Source of the DNA: Faecalibacterium prausnitzii | GTDB lineage: Bacteria; Bacillota; Clostridia; Oscillospirales; Ruminococcaceae | Direction: 5' to 3' | Assembly: GCA_002313795.1 (NCBI GenBank) | Contig: DCCL01000233.1 | Coordinates: forward strand, 284 to 16,471 | Length of the DNA stretch: 16,188 bases | Part shown: one piece after another, positions 1-6,763 of the stretch | Layout of the letters: every line of letters starts with the position of its first letter | Numbering within the stretch: the first letter of the stretch is position 1 | Program-made: the position numbers and the translations under genes | Notes under the pieces: generated by a model | Told to the model about the DNA's origin: nothing | What the model saw: the letters and a program-made list of their open reading frames with translations, nothing else | The model's database searches: none

Positions 1-6
1 AGGAGG
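1..6 (+). promoter_or_regulatory. Ribosome binding site of rpsR
   Basis: AGGAGG lies at the very start of the window, 9 bases before the ATG at 16. It fixes the rpsR start and shows that the gene is complete although its upstream neighbours are cut off. Confidence 0.85.
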
Positions 7-15
7 TAATAAGCA

Positions 16-273
16 ATGGCTTTTGAAAGAACCGAAGGCTCTCGCCCCGCACGCCCCATGCGTCGCGGCCGCAAGAAGGTTTGCAGCTTCTGTGTCGATC
101 GCATCGACACCATCGATTACAAGGACGTGCCCCGTCTGCGTAAGTACGTCTCTGAGCGTGCAAAGATCATTCCCCGCCGTGTGACCGGCACCTGCGCTTA
201 TCATCAGCGCGCCCTGACCACCGCCATCAAGCGTGCTCGTCACGTTGCTCTGATGCCCTACGTCAGCGACTAA
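16..273 (+). CDS. rpsR: 30S ribosomal protein S18
   Basis: Small-subunit ribosomal protein S18 of the ribosome platform, a partner of S6 and 16S rRNA. The 85-residue length fits the family (about 75-90). The basic N-terminal tail, the run [11 protein letters not shown] (16-26), the core segment [17 protein letters not shown] and the closing [19 protein letters not shown] are typical. C23, C26, C60 and H63 form a CX2C...CX2H set, so this looks like the zinc-binding (C+) form of S18. In Firmicutes rpsR usually follows rpsF and ssb, which would lie outside the window. No U-tract terminator is visible directly after the stop; the hairpin-rich repeat at 319 is the first structure downstream. Confidence 0.97.
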   Translation: MAFERTEGSRPARPMRRGRKKVCSFCVDRIDTIDYKDVPRLRKYVSERAKIIPRRVTGTCAYHQRALTTAIKRARHVALMPYVSD

Positions 274-318
274 TCTGAACAAATCAACCCAATCAAAATA
301 ATCAGCAATCAGCAAAGC

Positions 319-608
319 GCCCTCTCAGTCACGCCGCAGGCGTGACAGCTCCCCCAGAGGGGGAGCCACTGGCGTGTCGATAAAGTTTCGTCTGGACGAG
401 AAAAGTTTGATTCTATCGTAAACAGTAGTGCCCTGCTATAGAGATTCACAGCAGCTTGACAAGGAGCGCTTGTCCAGAAGCTGCTGCCCTCTGTAGCAGG
501 GCACTATCTTTTGCGTTATATTAGACTTCAGGCGTTCAGCTGAAAGCTGCCCGGCCTGCCAATGGCTCCCCCTCTGGGGGAGCTGTCTGCGCAGCAGACT
601 GAGAGGGC
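319..608. repeat. MITE-like element with long structured inverted-repeat arms
   Basis: The left arm (319-373) and right arm (558-608) are inverted copies about 50-55 bases long. Each arm has two hairpins. In the left arm they are GTCACGCC/GGCGTGAC (328-335 with 339-346) and GCTCCCCC/GGGGGAGC (348-355 with 359-366). In the right arm they are GTCTGC/GCAGAC (585-590 with 594-599) and GCTCCCCC/GGGGGAGC (565-572 with 576-583). The first hairpin differs in sequence between the arms but still pairs. A further long stem sits between the arms (427-505). No transposase and no clear target-site duplication is seen. I recognise the CTCCCCCAGAGGGGGAG core as a repeat type dispersed in gut Clostridia genomes, from memory only. 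Confidence 0.75.
427..505. repeat. Nested long stem-loop inside the MITE-like element
   Basis: AGTGCCCTGCTA (427-438) pairs perfectly with TAGCAGGGCACT (494-505). Inside it CAGCAGCTT (449-457) pairs with AAGCTGCTG (478-486), and GACAAG (458-463) with CTTGTC (469-474) around a GAGCG loop. Together they form one long imperfect hairpin. It lacks a U-tract, so I do not call it a terminator. Confidence 0.75.
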
Positions 609-840
609 TTCTGCCGGAAAAGTGCTCTATCATTGAGCATTGTCAGGTTGCTACAGAAGGCAGCAGCTTCAGAACTTACCCCTCATCCGGCGCTGGGAGC
701 CGCAACCCGGGTTCCGCTATATAAAACATTTGCTGCGACGGACAGAATAAAGGTAATAAAATTATCCATTTCGCCTCACCCCCTTCCCAATAAAATGGGC
801 GGAGTCAGACCGCAAACACATTTAATTTGACAAAAAGATA

Positions 841-1007
841 CAACAAAAGGAGCTGTTGCAAAATAGCTTTCTGAAAAAATAATGCACAAAACCCGAAACC
901 TTTTCGGGGCCAAAACAGCTCCAAAAGGGTTCCGGGTTTCTGATTTTGCGTTATTTCTTTGTGCAAATTGCTATTGCATTTTTATTTTGCAACAGCCCCT
1001 TTTATTG
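841..1007. repeat. Small MITE-like element with 25-bp terminal inverted repeats
   Basis: Bases 841-865 and 983-1007 are inverted repeats matching at 23 of 25 positions. Both contain CTGTTGCAAAATA next to the GGAG/GGGG end. The CTGTTGCAAA core resembles the terminal repeats of IS6-family elements such as IS26 and IS257. In the centre, AAACCCGAAACCTTTTCGG (889-907) pairs imperfectly with CCAAAAGGGTTCCGGGTTT (921-939). At 167 bases with no open frame it looks like a non-autonomous derivative. No target-site duplication is obvious. Confidence 0.7.
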
Positions 1008-1029
1008 CAGAAAAATTTCGTTTTTCGGC

Positions 1030-1203
1030 TCAGTCGATGATCTCATACTGGAAATATTCGCACTTGAGCTTGCTGCCCACATCGATTTCCGGCGGCAGCA
1101 AGGCCAGCGCCACCGGGTTCAGCTCATCGCTCTCGATGTCGGTGCGGCGCAGATTGACATAATCGCCGTCAAAGCTGACGACTTCATAATACCATGGCCC
1201 CAT
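1030..1203 (-). CDS. Small conserved-looking acidic protein, unknown function (57 aa)
   Basis: ATG at 1203 is preceded by AAGGAGGAAGACCGCT, a strong ribosome site, and the frame closes with TGA after 57 codons. The protein begins MGPWYYEVVSFDGDYVNLRR and ends KCEYFQYEIID. It is acidic and rich in Tyr, Asp and Glu, with no signal peptide or membrane segment. It starts 30 bases after the stop of the upstream membrane protein (1234-1551), so the two are probably co-transcribed from the promoter at 1592-1620. I do not recognise the family. The ribosome site, tight spacing and balanced composition argue that it is real. Confidence 0.7.
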   Translation of the reverse strand: MGPWYYEVVSFDGDYVNLRRTDIESDELNPVALALLPPEIDVGSKLKCEYFQYEIID

Positions 1204-1233
1204 AGCGGTCTTCCTCCTTGTGTTGGGGCAGTG

Positions 1234-1551
1234 TTACCCCTGCCCGTCGTTGTCTTCGCTTTTTTCTTTGCGCCAGTGATAGTACGGCCCGAGAATGCAG
1301 ACGGCGGCGAGGATCATCACCACGAGAATGATGCTGGTCACAGTGCCGTTGTCGGAGAAAAAGTAGAATACCGCCTCACCGCCGCCGATGACGAGCTCCA
1401 GCACACCGAACAGCCGCTGCCAGAGGGTACGGGCCTCCTCACTGTCAAAGGCTTCTGTCCGCTTGCCCAGCACGCCGGGCAGCTGGATGCGGAGCAGGTC
1501 GGCAATGCCCCAGACGAGAAAGAGCACACCAAGGATGAGGTGGGATATCAT
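1234..1551 (-). CDS. Small membrane protein, unknown function (105 aa)
   Basis: The protein has three hydrophobic segments: residues about 3-20 (SHLILGVLFLVWGIADLL), about 46-64 around VLELVIGGGEAVFYFF, and about 70-90 (SIILVVMILAAVCILGPYY). A basic and acidic tail (HWRKEKSEDNDGQG) follows. The ATG at 1551 is chosen because AAAGGAGA lies just upstream and because the promoter at 1592-1620 would start transcription near 1585. That makes upstream in-frame starts, for example the ATG near 1581, unlikely. It is the first gene of a two-gene operon with the 57-aa protein. I cannot assign a function; it resembles the many short integral membrane proteins of Clostridia. Confidence 0.75.
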   Translation of the reverse strand: MISHLILGVLFLVWGIADLLRIQLPGVLGKRTEAFDSEEARTLWQRLFGVLELVIGGGEAVFYFFSDNGTVTSIILVVMILAAVCILGPYYHWRKEKSEDNDGQG

Positions 1552-1591
1552 AGCGGTTCTCCTTTCTGCAGAGGGATGCATCTTTGAAGCA

Positions 1592-1620
1592 AGTATATCA
1601 TACCGGCAAAAACCCGGCAA
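1592..1620 (-). promoter_or_regulatory. Sigma-70-type promoter for the small two-gene operon
   Basis: Read on the minus strand, TTGCCG (1615-1620) and TATACT (1592-1597) are separated by exactly 17 bases. The predicted start is near 1585, about 34 bases before the ATG at 1551. Confidence 0.65.
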
Positions 1621-1771
1621 GTGCGAAATAGGGCCGACTGCATTTTGGATGCACCGGCAGCATCTGCCAAGCACATATCGCAAATATGCTGCTCTGTAAG
1701 GCATTATCTGTAAAAAATGTGATAATTTCTCTGCTTTTGGAGAAAAAGCGCCACCAGCGGCCCGGCGGCTC

Positions 1772-1800
1772 TTGTGGAAAATGAAAAAATATGCTATACT
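1772..1800 (+). promoter_or_regulatory. Promoter of tRNA-Gln
   Basis: TTGTGG (1772-1777), a 17-base A-rich spacer and TATACT (1795-1800) lie just before the tRNA at 1813. The tRNA therefore seems to be transcribed as a single-gene unit. Confidence 0.75.
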
Positions 1801-1812
1801 ATCCTATACTGA

Positions 1813-1883
1813 TGCGCCATCGCCAAGCGGTAAGGCAGGGGACTTTGACTCCCCCATCGCAGGTTCGACTCCTGCTGGCGCAA
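1813..1883 (+). tRNA. trnQ: tRNA-Gln (anticodon TTG)
   Basis: A complete cloverleaf can be drawn. The acceptor stem is TGCGCCA (1813-1819) with TGGCGCA (1876-1882), perfectly paired, with discriminator A at 1883. The D arm is GCCAAGCGGTAAGGC. The anticodon stem GGGGA/TCCCC encloses the loop CTTTGAC, giving anticodon TTG. The T arm is GCAGG TTCGACT CCTGC. The CCA end is not encoded and must be added by CCA-adding enzyme. Its own promoter is upstream and a strong terminator follows 4 bases later. Confidence 0.95.
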
Positions 1884-1887
1884 CTGA

Positions 1888-1924
1888 AAGGCCCCGGAAC
1901 CATCGCGGTTCCGGGGCCTTTTTT
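1888..1924 (+). terminator. Intrinsic terminator of tRNA-Gln
   Basis: AAGGCCCCGGAACC (1888-1901) pairs perfectly with GGTTCCGGGGCCTT (1907-1920) around a five-base loop and is followed by a run of T. Confidence 0.93.
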
Positions 1925-1930
1925 GATGCA

Positions 1931-1986
1931 GAAAAGCCGCCCGGCATTCACCGGACGGCCATGAAACAAAATCGCAGCGGAGCGAT
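1931..1986 (-). terminator. Terminator region of the thiamine operon
   Basis: On the minus strand, GCCGTCCGG pairs with CCGGGCGGC (1951-1959 with 1936-1944, one G-U) and is followed by TTTTC. A second small hairpin, ATCGC/GCGAT (1982-1986 with 1971-1975) followed by TTTTG, sits between it and the thiC stop, so termination may be tandem. The tRNA terminator faces the other way, making this a convergent junction. Confidence 0.75.
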
Positions 1987-2005
1987 AAAATATCAGAGCA
2001 GCAGC

Positions 2006-3316
2006 TTACAGGATGTCGATGTACTCACCGGCCAGAGCCTTGTTCATGCTGCGGACAGCGCAGAACTTGCCGCACATGGAGCAGGTATCGCTGTGGTCAT
2101 CCTCGGGCAGACGGGCGTCGCGGATGGCCTTGGCGGTCTCGGGGTCGAGAGCGCAGGCAAACTGTGCATCCCAGTCCAGCACGCGGCGGGCGTCGCCCAT
2201 CTTGTCGTCGATGTCCCGGGCGTGAGGAATGCCCTTGGCGATATCGGCGGCGTGAGCAGCGATCTTGGAGGCCACGATGCCCTGCTTGACGTCGTCCACA
2301 TTGGGAAGAGCCAGATGCTCGGCGGGGGTGACGTAGCACAGGAAGGCTGCGCCGCTCATGGCAGCGACAGCGCCGCCGATGGCAGCGGTGATGTGGTCGT
2401 AGCCGGGAGCGATATCGGTCACCAGAGGTCCGAGGACATAGAAGGGAGCGCCCATGCAGATGCTCTTCTGGACTTCCATGTTGGCGGCGACCTGATTCAG
2501 AGGCACATGGCCCGGGCCCTCCACCATGACCTGAACGTTGTGAGACCAGGCGCGCTTGGTCAGCTCGCCCAGACGCACCAGCTCCTCGATCTGGCAGACA
2601 TCAGTGGCGTCAGCCAGACAGCCGGGACGGCAGGCGTCGCCCAGAGAGATGGTCACATCGTGCTCGGCGCAGATCTCGCAGATCTCGTCGAAGTGCTCAT
2701 AGAAGGGGCTCTCGTTGCCGGTCATGCACATCCAGGCGAAGACCAGGGAACCGCCGCGGCTGACGATGTTCATCTTCCGCTTGTGCTTGCGGATCTGGTC
2801 GATGGTCTTGCGGGTGATGCCGCAGTGCAGGGTGACGAAGTCCACGCCGTCCTCTGCGTGCAGACGCACCACATCCACGAAGTCCTGAGCGGTCAGGGTA
2901 GCCAGGTCGCGCTGATAGTGGATGACGGAGTCATACACAGGCACGGTGCCGATCATAACGGGGCACTCGTGGGTCAGCTTCTGACGGAAGGGCTGGGTGT
3001 TGCCGTGGCTGGACAGGTCCATGATGGCCTCAGCGCCCATGTTGACAGCGCTCATGACCTTCTGCATCTCGATATTGTAGTCCTTGCAGTCGCGGGAGAC
3101 GCCCAGGTTGACGTTGATCTTGGTGCGCAGCATGGAGCCGATGCCCTCGGGATCCAGGCACTCGTGGTGCTTGTTGGCCGGGATGGCGACCTTGCCCTCA
3201 GCCACCAGCTGACGGATCTCCTCGACGGTGCGGTACTCCTTCTTGGCCACGATCTCCATCTGAGGGGTGACGATGCCCTTGCGTGCGGCATCCATCTGGG
3301 TAGTGTAAGTCTGCAT
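2006..3316 (-). CDS. thiC: Phosphomethylpyrimidine synthase ThiC
   Basis: Non-canonical radical-SAM enzyme that rearranges aminoimidazole ribotide into HMP phosphate, the pyrimidine moiety of thiamine. At 436 residues it is the short form without the extra N-terminal domain of the roughly 630-aa E. coli enzyme. Diagnostic stretches include [100 protein letters not shown] and [21 protein letters not shown]. The cluster cysteines are C412, C415 and C419 (CSMCGKFC). The spacing is CX2CX3C rather than the CX2CX4C quoted for E. coli-type ThiC. The start at 3316 has GGAGG just upstream and is 34 bases from the thiD stop. The ThiC-like BzaA/B/F enzymes are an alternative, but the thiamine operon argues against them. 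Confidence 0.96.
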   Translation of the reverse strand: MQTYTTQMDAARKGIVTPQMEIVAKKEYRTVEEIRQLVAEGKVAIPANKHHECLDPEGIGSMLRTKINVNLGVSRDCKDYNIEMQKVMSAVNMGAEAIMDLSSHGNTQPFRQKLTHECPVMIGTVPVYDSVIHYQRDLATLTAQDFVDVVRLHAEDGVDFVTLHCGITRKTIDQIRKHKRKMNIVSRGGSLVFAWMCMTGNESPFYEHFDEICEICAEHDVTISLGDACRPGCLADATDVCQIEELVRLGELTKRAWSHNVQVMVEGPGHVPLNQVAANMEVQKSICMGAPFYVLGPLVTDIAPGYDHITAAIGGAVAAMSGAAFLCYVTPAEHLALPNVDDVKQGIVASKIAAHAADIAKGIPHARDIDDKMGDARRVLDWDAQFACALDPETAKAIRDARLPEDDHSDTCSMCGKFCAVRSMNKALAGEYIDIL

Positions 3317-3350
3317 TTGAAATCCTCCGAAAATTACACTCTGATTCTCT

Positions 3351-4181
3351 TTATATCTGTACAGCGTCCGGGACGCCGTGCATCCAGTTTTCAACGCCCA
3401 CACCACCCAACGTGTGATCCAGCGGGCCGGAGCCATGGCCCAGATCAAGCTGGGCGTTCAGTGCGTCGGTGAGGTAGGCCTTGGCCCGGGCGATGGCATC
3501 CACCAGCTCAAAGCCCTTGGCAAGGTTGGCCGCAATGGCACTGGACAGGGTGCAGCCGGTGCCGTGGGTGTTGGGGTTGTCGATGCGCTGACCGGCAAAC
3601 CAGTGTTCGCCGCCCTGGCAGAACACCAGCAGGTCGTCGGCATCGGTGTCGCTGTGGCCGCCCTTGAGCAGCACATTGCAGTGGTAATTGTCCGCAATGG
3701 CCCGGGCCGCAGACACCATATCGCTGCGGTCATGGATGGACATCCCGGACAGAACTTCTGCCTCGTGGCGGTTGGGAGTGATGACCTCAGCCAGCGGGAA
3801 CAGCTCCCGGCAGAGGGTGCGCACAGCATCCGATGCGATGAGGTCGGAACCGGAAGTGGCTACCATCACGGGATCCACCACGATGTGCTCTGCCTTGTAG
3901 AAGCGGAGCCGCTCGGCAATGGTCTCGATGAGGGGGGCAGAGGACACCATGCCGATTTTGACCGCGTCGGGGCGGATATCGGTGAACACGGCATCGATCT
4001 GCTGGGCCAGAAATTCGGGCGTCACCTCATAGATGCCGGAGACGCCGGTGGTGTTCTGGGCGGTCAGGGCGGTGATGGCGCTCATGGCGAAGACGCCGTT
4101 CATGGTCATGGCTTTGAGGTCGGCCTGGATGCCGGCACCGCCGCTGGAATCGCTGCCCGCGATGGTAAGTGCAGTTTTCAT
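3351..4181 (-). CDS. thiD: Hydroxymethylpyrimidine/phosphomethylpyrimidine kinase ThiD
   Basis: Phosphorylates HMP and then HMP-P to HMP-PP, the pyrimidine donor for ThiE. The 276 residues match the usual ThiD length (about 265-280). Ribokinase-fold signatures are [20 protein letters not shown] (6-25), the [13 protein letters not shown] motif, [12 protein letters not shown], and the C-terminal anion-hole/catalytic loop [18 protein letters not shown]. The ATG at 4181 is preceded by AAAGGAG; it matches the family N-terminus, whereas the open frame runs 33 codons further upstream without similarity. It lies 59 bases after the thiE stop and 34 bases before the thiC start, so it is inside the operon. 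Confidence 0.96.
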   Translation of the reverse strand: MKTALTIAGSDSSGGAGIQADLKAMTMNGVFAMSAITALTAQNTTGVSGIYEVTPEFLAQQIDAVFTDIRPDAVKIGMVSSAPLIETIAERLRFYKAEHIVVDPVMVATSGSDLIASDAVRTLCRELFPLAEVITPNRHEAEVLSGMSIHDRSDMVSAARAIADNYHCNVLLKGGHSDTDADDLLVFCQGGEHWFAGQRIDNPNTHGTGCTLSSAIAANLAKGFELVDAIARAKAYLTDALNAQLDLGHGSGPLDHTLGGVGVENWMHGVPDAVQI

Positions 4182-4240
4182 GAAGAACTCCTTTGGGTGA
4201 GAGATGCTTTTGGCTTCCCCGTTCGGGAAAACCGGAATGG

Positions 4241-4876
4241 TTATACGATCTGTTCGGCCAGTGCTTTCAGTTCCCTGCACTCAGCCTCGATATTTTCAGC
4301 ACTGAAGATGGCGCTCACGAGGGCGACGCCGTCAGCGCCGGAACCCTTCAGCTTGAGGATATTGTCTTTATGGATGCCGCCGATGGCCACCACAGGCACA
4401 TCCACGGAGTTGCAGATGGCCTGCAGCTCGCCCTCGGGCAGCACATCCACATCCGTCTTGGTGTGGGTGGAGAAGGCTGCGCCTACGCCCAGATAATCGG
4501 CACCGTGTGCCACGGCCTGCTGTGCTTCCTCCACGGAATGGGCCGACACACCGATGATCATATCGGGGCCTACCTTGGCCCGGACATCTGCGGCGGCCAT
4601 GTCTTCCTGCCCCACATGGATGCCGTCGGCATGGCACTTGATGGCGATGTCCACATTGTCATTGATAATGAAGGGGACACCGTAGCTGCGGCAGAGGGCG
4701 GAAAGCTCCATGGCCTCCTTGAGAAAATCTTCCTCATCCAGCTCCTTTTCCCGCAGCTGGACGCAGGTGACGCCGCCCTTCAGGGCGGCTTCCACCTGCT
4801 GGAAAAGGGTCTCGCGGCCCGTCCATGCCCGGTCGGTGACGGCATAGAGAAGCATGGTGTGTTTATCGCATTTCAT
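4241..4876 (-). CDS. thiE: Thiamine-phosphate synthase ThiE
   Basis: Couples HMP-PP with hydroxyethylthiazole phosphate to give thiamine phosphate. It is 211 residues long, a TIM-barrel protein of normal family length. Signatures are LYAVTDRAW (10-18), CVQLREKELDEEDF (38-51, with R42 and K44 for pyrophosphate binding), ADGIHVGQEDM, IIGVSAHSVEEAQQA, GADYLGVGAAFSTHTKTD and VVAIGGIHKDNI. The ATG at 4876 lies inside the 3' end of thiM (14-base overlap) with GAGGAGG upstream, which suggests translational coupling. In the operon it joins the products of ThiD and ThiM. Confidence 0.96.
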   Translation of the reverse strand: MKCDKHTMLLYAVTDRAWTGRETLFQQVEAALKGGVTCVQLREKELDEEDFLKEAMELSALCRSYGVPFIINDNVDIAIKCHADGIHVGQEDMAAADVRAKVGPDMIIGVSAHSVEEAQQAVAHGADYLGVGAAFSTHTKTDVDVLPEGELQAICNSVDVPVVAIGGIHKDNILKLKGSGADGVALVSAIFSAENIEAECRELKALAEQIV

Positions 4877-5684
4877 AGCGTGCGCCCTCCTCGAGCTGCT
4901 CCGGCGTCATATTATAGATGGCGTCGATGATATAATTGCGGTAGGTAGCGCTGCCGTCCAGTCTGGTCAGGCGGCTGTGGGCGATCTCGCCCGCAAGGCC
5001 CATGGCACAGACGGCAGTAGCAGTGGCTTCCAGAATGCTGTCCGGGTTGGCGGCGCAGAAGGCAGCCGTCAGGGCCGAGAGCTGGCAGCCGGTGCCGGTG
5101 ACAGCGCTCATCATGGGGTGGCCGTTCCGGATGCAGTAAGCTTTCTCGCCGTCAGTTACGATATCGATGGCACCGGTCACAGCCACGACGGCCCCGGTGC
5201 GGGCGGCAAAAGCTTTTGCAAAGGCCACAGCGCTGTCCAGCGTCTCGTCGGTCACCTTGTCTGCCGTGTCGGCATCCACGCCCTTGGTGGTGCCGCTGCC
5301 TGCGGCCAGCGTCCGGATCTCGGAGATGTTGCCCCGGATGACGGTAGGCTTGGCCTCCCGCAGCAGCTGGAGAGCAGTCTCGGTGCGGAGATGAGAAGCG
5401 CCTGCACCCACCGGGTCGAGGATGACCGGACGGCCCAGTTTTTTCGCGGTGCGGCCGGCCAGAAGCATGGAGGGGATGGTGCGGCTGTTCAGGGTGCCGA
5501 TGTTGATGTTCAGCCCGGCACACAGGGTGGTGATGTCCTCCACCTCGGCGGCATCATCTGCCATGATAGGGGAGGCACCGCAGGCCAGCACCATGTTGGC
5601 GCAATCGTTGACGGTAACGTAGTTGGTGATGTTGTGGACGAGGGGGCTTTTGGCCCGCACGTTGGCAAAGACATTCTGGAACAT
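4863..5684 (-). CDS. thiM: Hydroxyethylthiazole kinase ThiM
   Basis: Phosphorylates 4-methyl-5-(2-hydroxyethyl)thiazole so that salvaged thiazole can enter the ThiE reaction. The 273 residues are normal for the family. Visible signatures are PLVHNITNYVTVNDCANM (14-31), ACGASPIMADD (34-44), NIGTLNSRTI (61-70), PVILDPVGAGAS (86-97), VIRGNISEI (115-123) and SAVTGTGCQLSALTAAF (193-209), with C200 in the GTGC catalytic loop. The ATG at 5684 is 19 bases after the thiW stop and has AGGAG upstream. Its 3' end overlaps thiE. Its pairing with thiW points to salvage of external thiazole. Confidence 0.97.
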   Translation of the reverse strand: MFQNVFANVRAKSPLVHNITNYVTVNDCANMVLACGASPIMADDAAEVEDITTLCAGLNINIGTLNSRTIPSMLLAGRTAKKLGRPVILDPVGAGASHLRTETALQLLREAKPTVIRGNISEIRTLAAGSGTTKGVDADTADKVTDETLDSAVAFAKAFAARTGAVVAVTGAIDIVTDGEKAYCIRNGHPMMSAVTGTGCQLSALTAAFCAANPDSILEATATAVCAMGLAGEIAHSRLTRLDGSATYRNYIIDAIYNMTPEQLEEGARYEMR

Positions 5685-5703
5685 GGCTGTAGTTACTCCT
5701 TCC

Positions 5704-6219
5704 TCAGTTCAGGCTGGACTGCATGGCCCGCAGGGCACCCATCCGCTCAAGGCTGAACAGCAGCACACCGGCGATGATGGCACCGCCTGCAGTGGAGACC
5801 AGGAAGGGCACGATGTAGGCGTAGAAAGCGATGTCGCCGGCGCTCTTGCCCATCAGCAGGATGGCGACGGGGTAGGCGCAGAGACCGCCCAGGATGGAGG
5901 TGCCGAACACCTCACCCACCAGAGTGGGCAGCAGCTTCTTGGTCTTGTCAAAGACGATGCCGCAGAGCAGGGCACCGAACATGCTGCCGGGGAAGGCCAT
6001 CAGGCTGCCCAGACCCAGCAGGTTGCGCAGCAGGGAGGCCACAAAGGCCACGCCTACGCCGTAGTAGGGCCCCAGCAGAACGGCGCAGAGGATGTTGACC
6101 ATGTGCTGCACAGGGGCGCACTTGCTGCCGAACACGGGGAAGGAGAACACGCTGCCCACAACAGCGACGGCACAGAACATTCCGGCAAGGGCCAGCTTTT
6201 TTGCAGAATAGTGTTTCAT
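5704..6219 (-). CDS. thiW: ECF transporter S component ThiW (thiazole uptake)
   Basis: Membrane substrate-capture subunit of an energy-coupling-factor importer, predicted to take up the thiazole precursor of thiamine. The 171 residues are mostly hydrophobic, with about five to six helices. The family signature is clear: KLALAGMFCAVAVVG at the N-terminus, GSKCAPVQHMVNILCAVLLG, LLRNLLGLGSLMAFPGSMFG, and LVGEVFGTSILGGL. The ATG at 6219 follows AAAAAGGAGC; the longer open frame upstream is the untranslated leader. No EcfA/EcfT genes are nearby, so it presumably shares a general module encoded elsewhere (group II ECF). It is first in the operon, directly under TPP control. Confidence 0.92.
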   Translation of the reverse strand: MKHYSAKKLALAGMFCAVAVVGSVFSFPVFGSKCAPVQHMVNILCAVLLGPYYGVGVAFVASLLRNLLGLGSLMAFPGSMFGALLCGIVFDKTKKLLPTLVGEVFGTSILGGLCAYPVAILLMGKSAGDIAFYAYIVPFLVSTAGGAIIAGVLLFSLERMGALRAMQSSLN

Positions 6220-6462
6220 AGTGAGAAGCTCCTTTTTAAAAAATTCAGGCGGAAGCAGGTGGGGAAAGATCCCGCTGCTCCCGCACACAAACAGACCTGA
6301 CGCCCCCGAAAAGGCACAGGTACACGGAAGAAGCGGTCGAGACTTGCTGGTCTCCTCTCACGCCGGAACACGGCTTCCCATCGCACATCTTTCACCCGAA
6401 GCTCAGGGCGCTCCCCCTCAGCCGGGCCGCAGCCGTTGCCGGGGCTGCAGAGCCGGTGATAA
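6220..6462 (-). other. Long structured leader between riboswitch terminator and thiW
   Basis: About 240 bases separate the riboswitch terminator from thiW, far more than a ribosome site needs. On the minus strand several stems can be drawn: CAGCC/GGCTG near 6446-6429, GAGAC/GTCTC near 6353-6338, ACCTG/CAGGT near 6321-6294, and GCGGGAGCAG/CTGCTTCCGC (6284-6275 with 6258-6249, one G-U). The last stem is followed five bases later by TTTTTT and then immediately by AAAAAGGAG of thiW. I do not recognise a known RNA family. GC-rich sequence forms stems readily, so function is uncertain. Confidence 0.45.
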
Positions 6463-6498
6463 CAAAAAACAGGAGATGCCTTCTGCGGCATCTCCTGT
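6463..6498 (-). terminator. Intrinsic terminator controlled by the TPP riboswitch
   Basis: On the minus strand ACAGGAGATGCC (6498-6487) pairs perfectly with GGCATCTCCTGT (6480-6469) around a six-base loop, followed by TTTTTG. It lies about 20 bases after the aptamer and before thiW, the classic position of a riboswitch terminator. TPP binding should favour it and shut the operon off. Confidence 0.92.
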
Positions 6499-6520
6499 AA
6501 AAATCCATAAACACGGTTAT

Positions 6521-6607
6521 GACTTCCTACGGCGGCATTATCCGCATCAGGTAATAGGGTCGGAGTTCGAGAACTCCCTCTCAGCCTGCTTTCACAAGCT
6601 CCCCTGT
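6521..6607 (-). promoter_or_regulatory. TPP (thiamine pyrophosphate) riboswitch
   Basis: The minus strand carries the THI-box core in order: GGGG start, P3 hairpin GCTT-GTGA-AAGC, then GGCTGAGAG. An optional hairpin GGAGTT-CTCG-AACTCC (P3a) follows, then GACCCT closing P2. The second half is ACCTGATGCGGATAATGCCG with P5 GCGG/CCGC, and finally CGTAGG pairing with CCT of P4. The P1 helix is not obvious and may be weak or slightly displaced, so the outer limits are approximate. A terminator follows. The aptamer senses thiamine pyrophosphate and represses thiW-thiM-thiE-thiD-thiC. Confidence 0.96.
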
Positions 6608-6624
6608 ATTTGTTTGTCGGGAGT

Positions 6625-6653
6625 ATTCTACACCCATCGTGGATAAAATGCAA
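6625..6653 (-). promoter_or_regulatory. Promoter of the thiamine operon
   Basis: On the minus strand TTGCAT (6653-6648), a 17-base spacer and TAGAAT (6630-6625) are followed by the riboswitch. The predicted start near 6618 leaves about ten bases before the aptamer. Confidence 0.85.
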
Positions 6654-6661
6654 GGGTTTTC

Positions 6662-6690
6662 TTTTTTCGCGGTGGTTTTTGTGGTATACT
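6662..6690 (+). promoter_or_regulatory. Extended -10 promoter of the SPFH/zinc-ribbon operon
   Basis: TATACT (6685-6690) is preceded by TG one base upstream, an extended -10. The -35 position 17 bases upstream is only TTTTTT. A leader hairpin (GCCCTG 6705-6710 with CAGGGC 6726-6731) precedes the ribosome site AAAGGAG at 6747. It is back to back with the thi promoter, only about 10 bases apart. Confidence 0.6.
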
Positions 6691-6763
6691 GAAAAAAAGC
6701 CCGGGCCCTGCCGCAGGATATGCGACAGGGCAGAATGCGGGCGGATAAAGGAGATTTTGACTT

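Larger units (their letters stand above)
274..1029. other. Gene-free interval holding two inverted-repeat elements
   Basis: No reading frame here has a convincing start, ribosome site or recognisable protein. The interval is taken up mostly by two non-coding elements with terminal inverted repeats (319-608 and 841-1007). The spacer between them, about 610-840, shows no gene, promoter or terminator that I can support. Confidence 0.7.

Noticed and set aside
436..830. Short open frames in the rpsR downstream region
   Set aside because: They lie within or beside the MITE-like element, have no good ribosome site and show no protein-like composition.
1772..3472. Plus-strand open frame of 566 codons
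   Set aside because: It runs through the tRNA, two terminators and antisense to thiC; it cannot be a gene.
6249..6284. Calling the hairpin before thiW a definite second terminator
   Set aside because: The T6 run starts five bases after the stem, too far for a standard intrinsic terminator, so it is kept only as a candidate attenuator.
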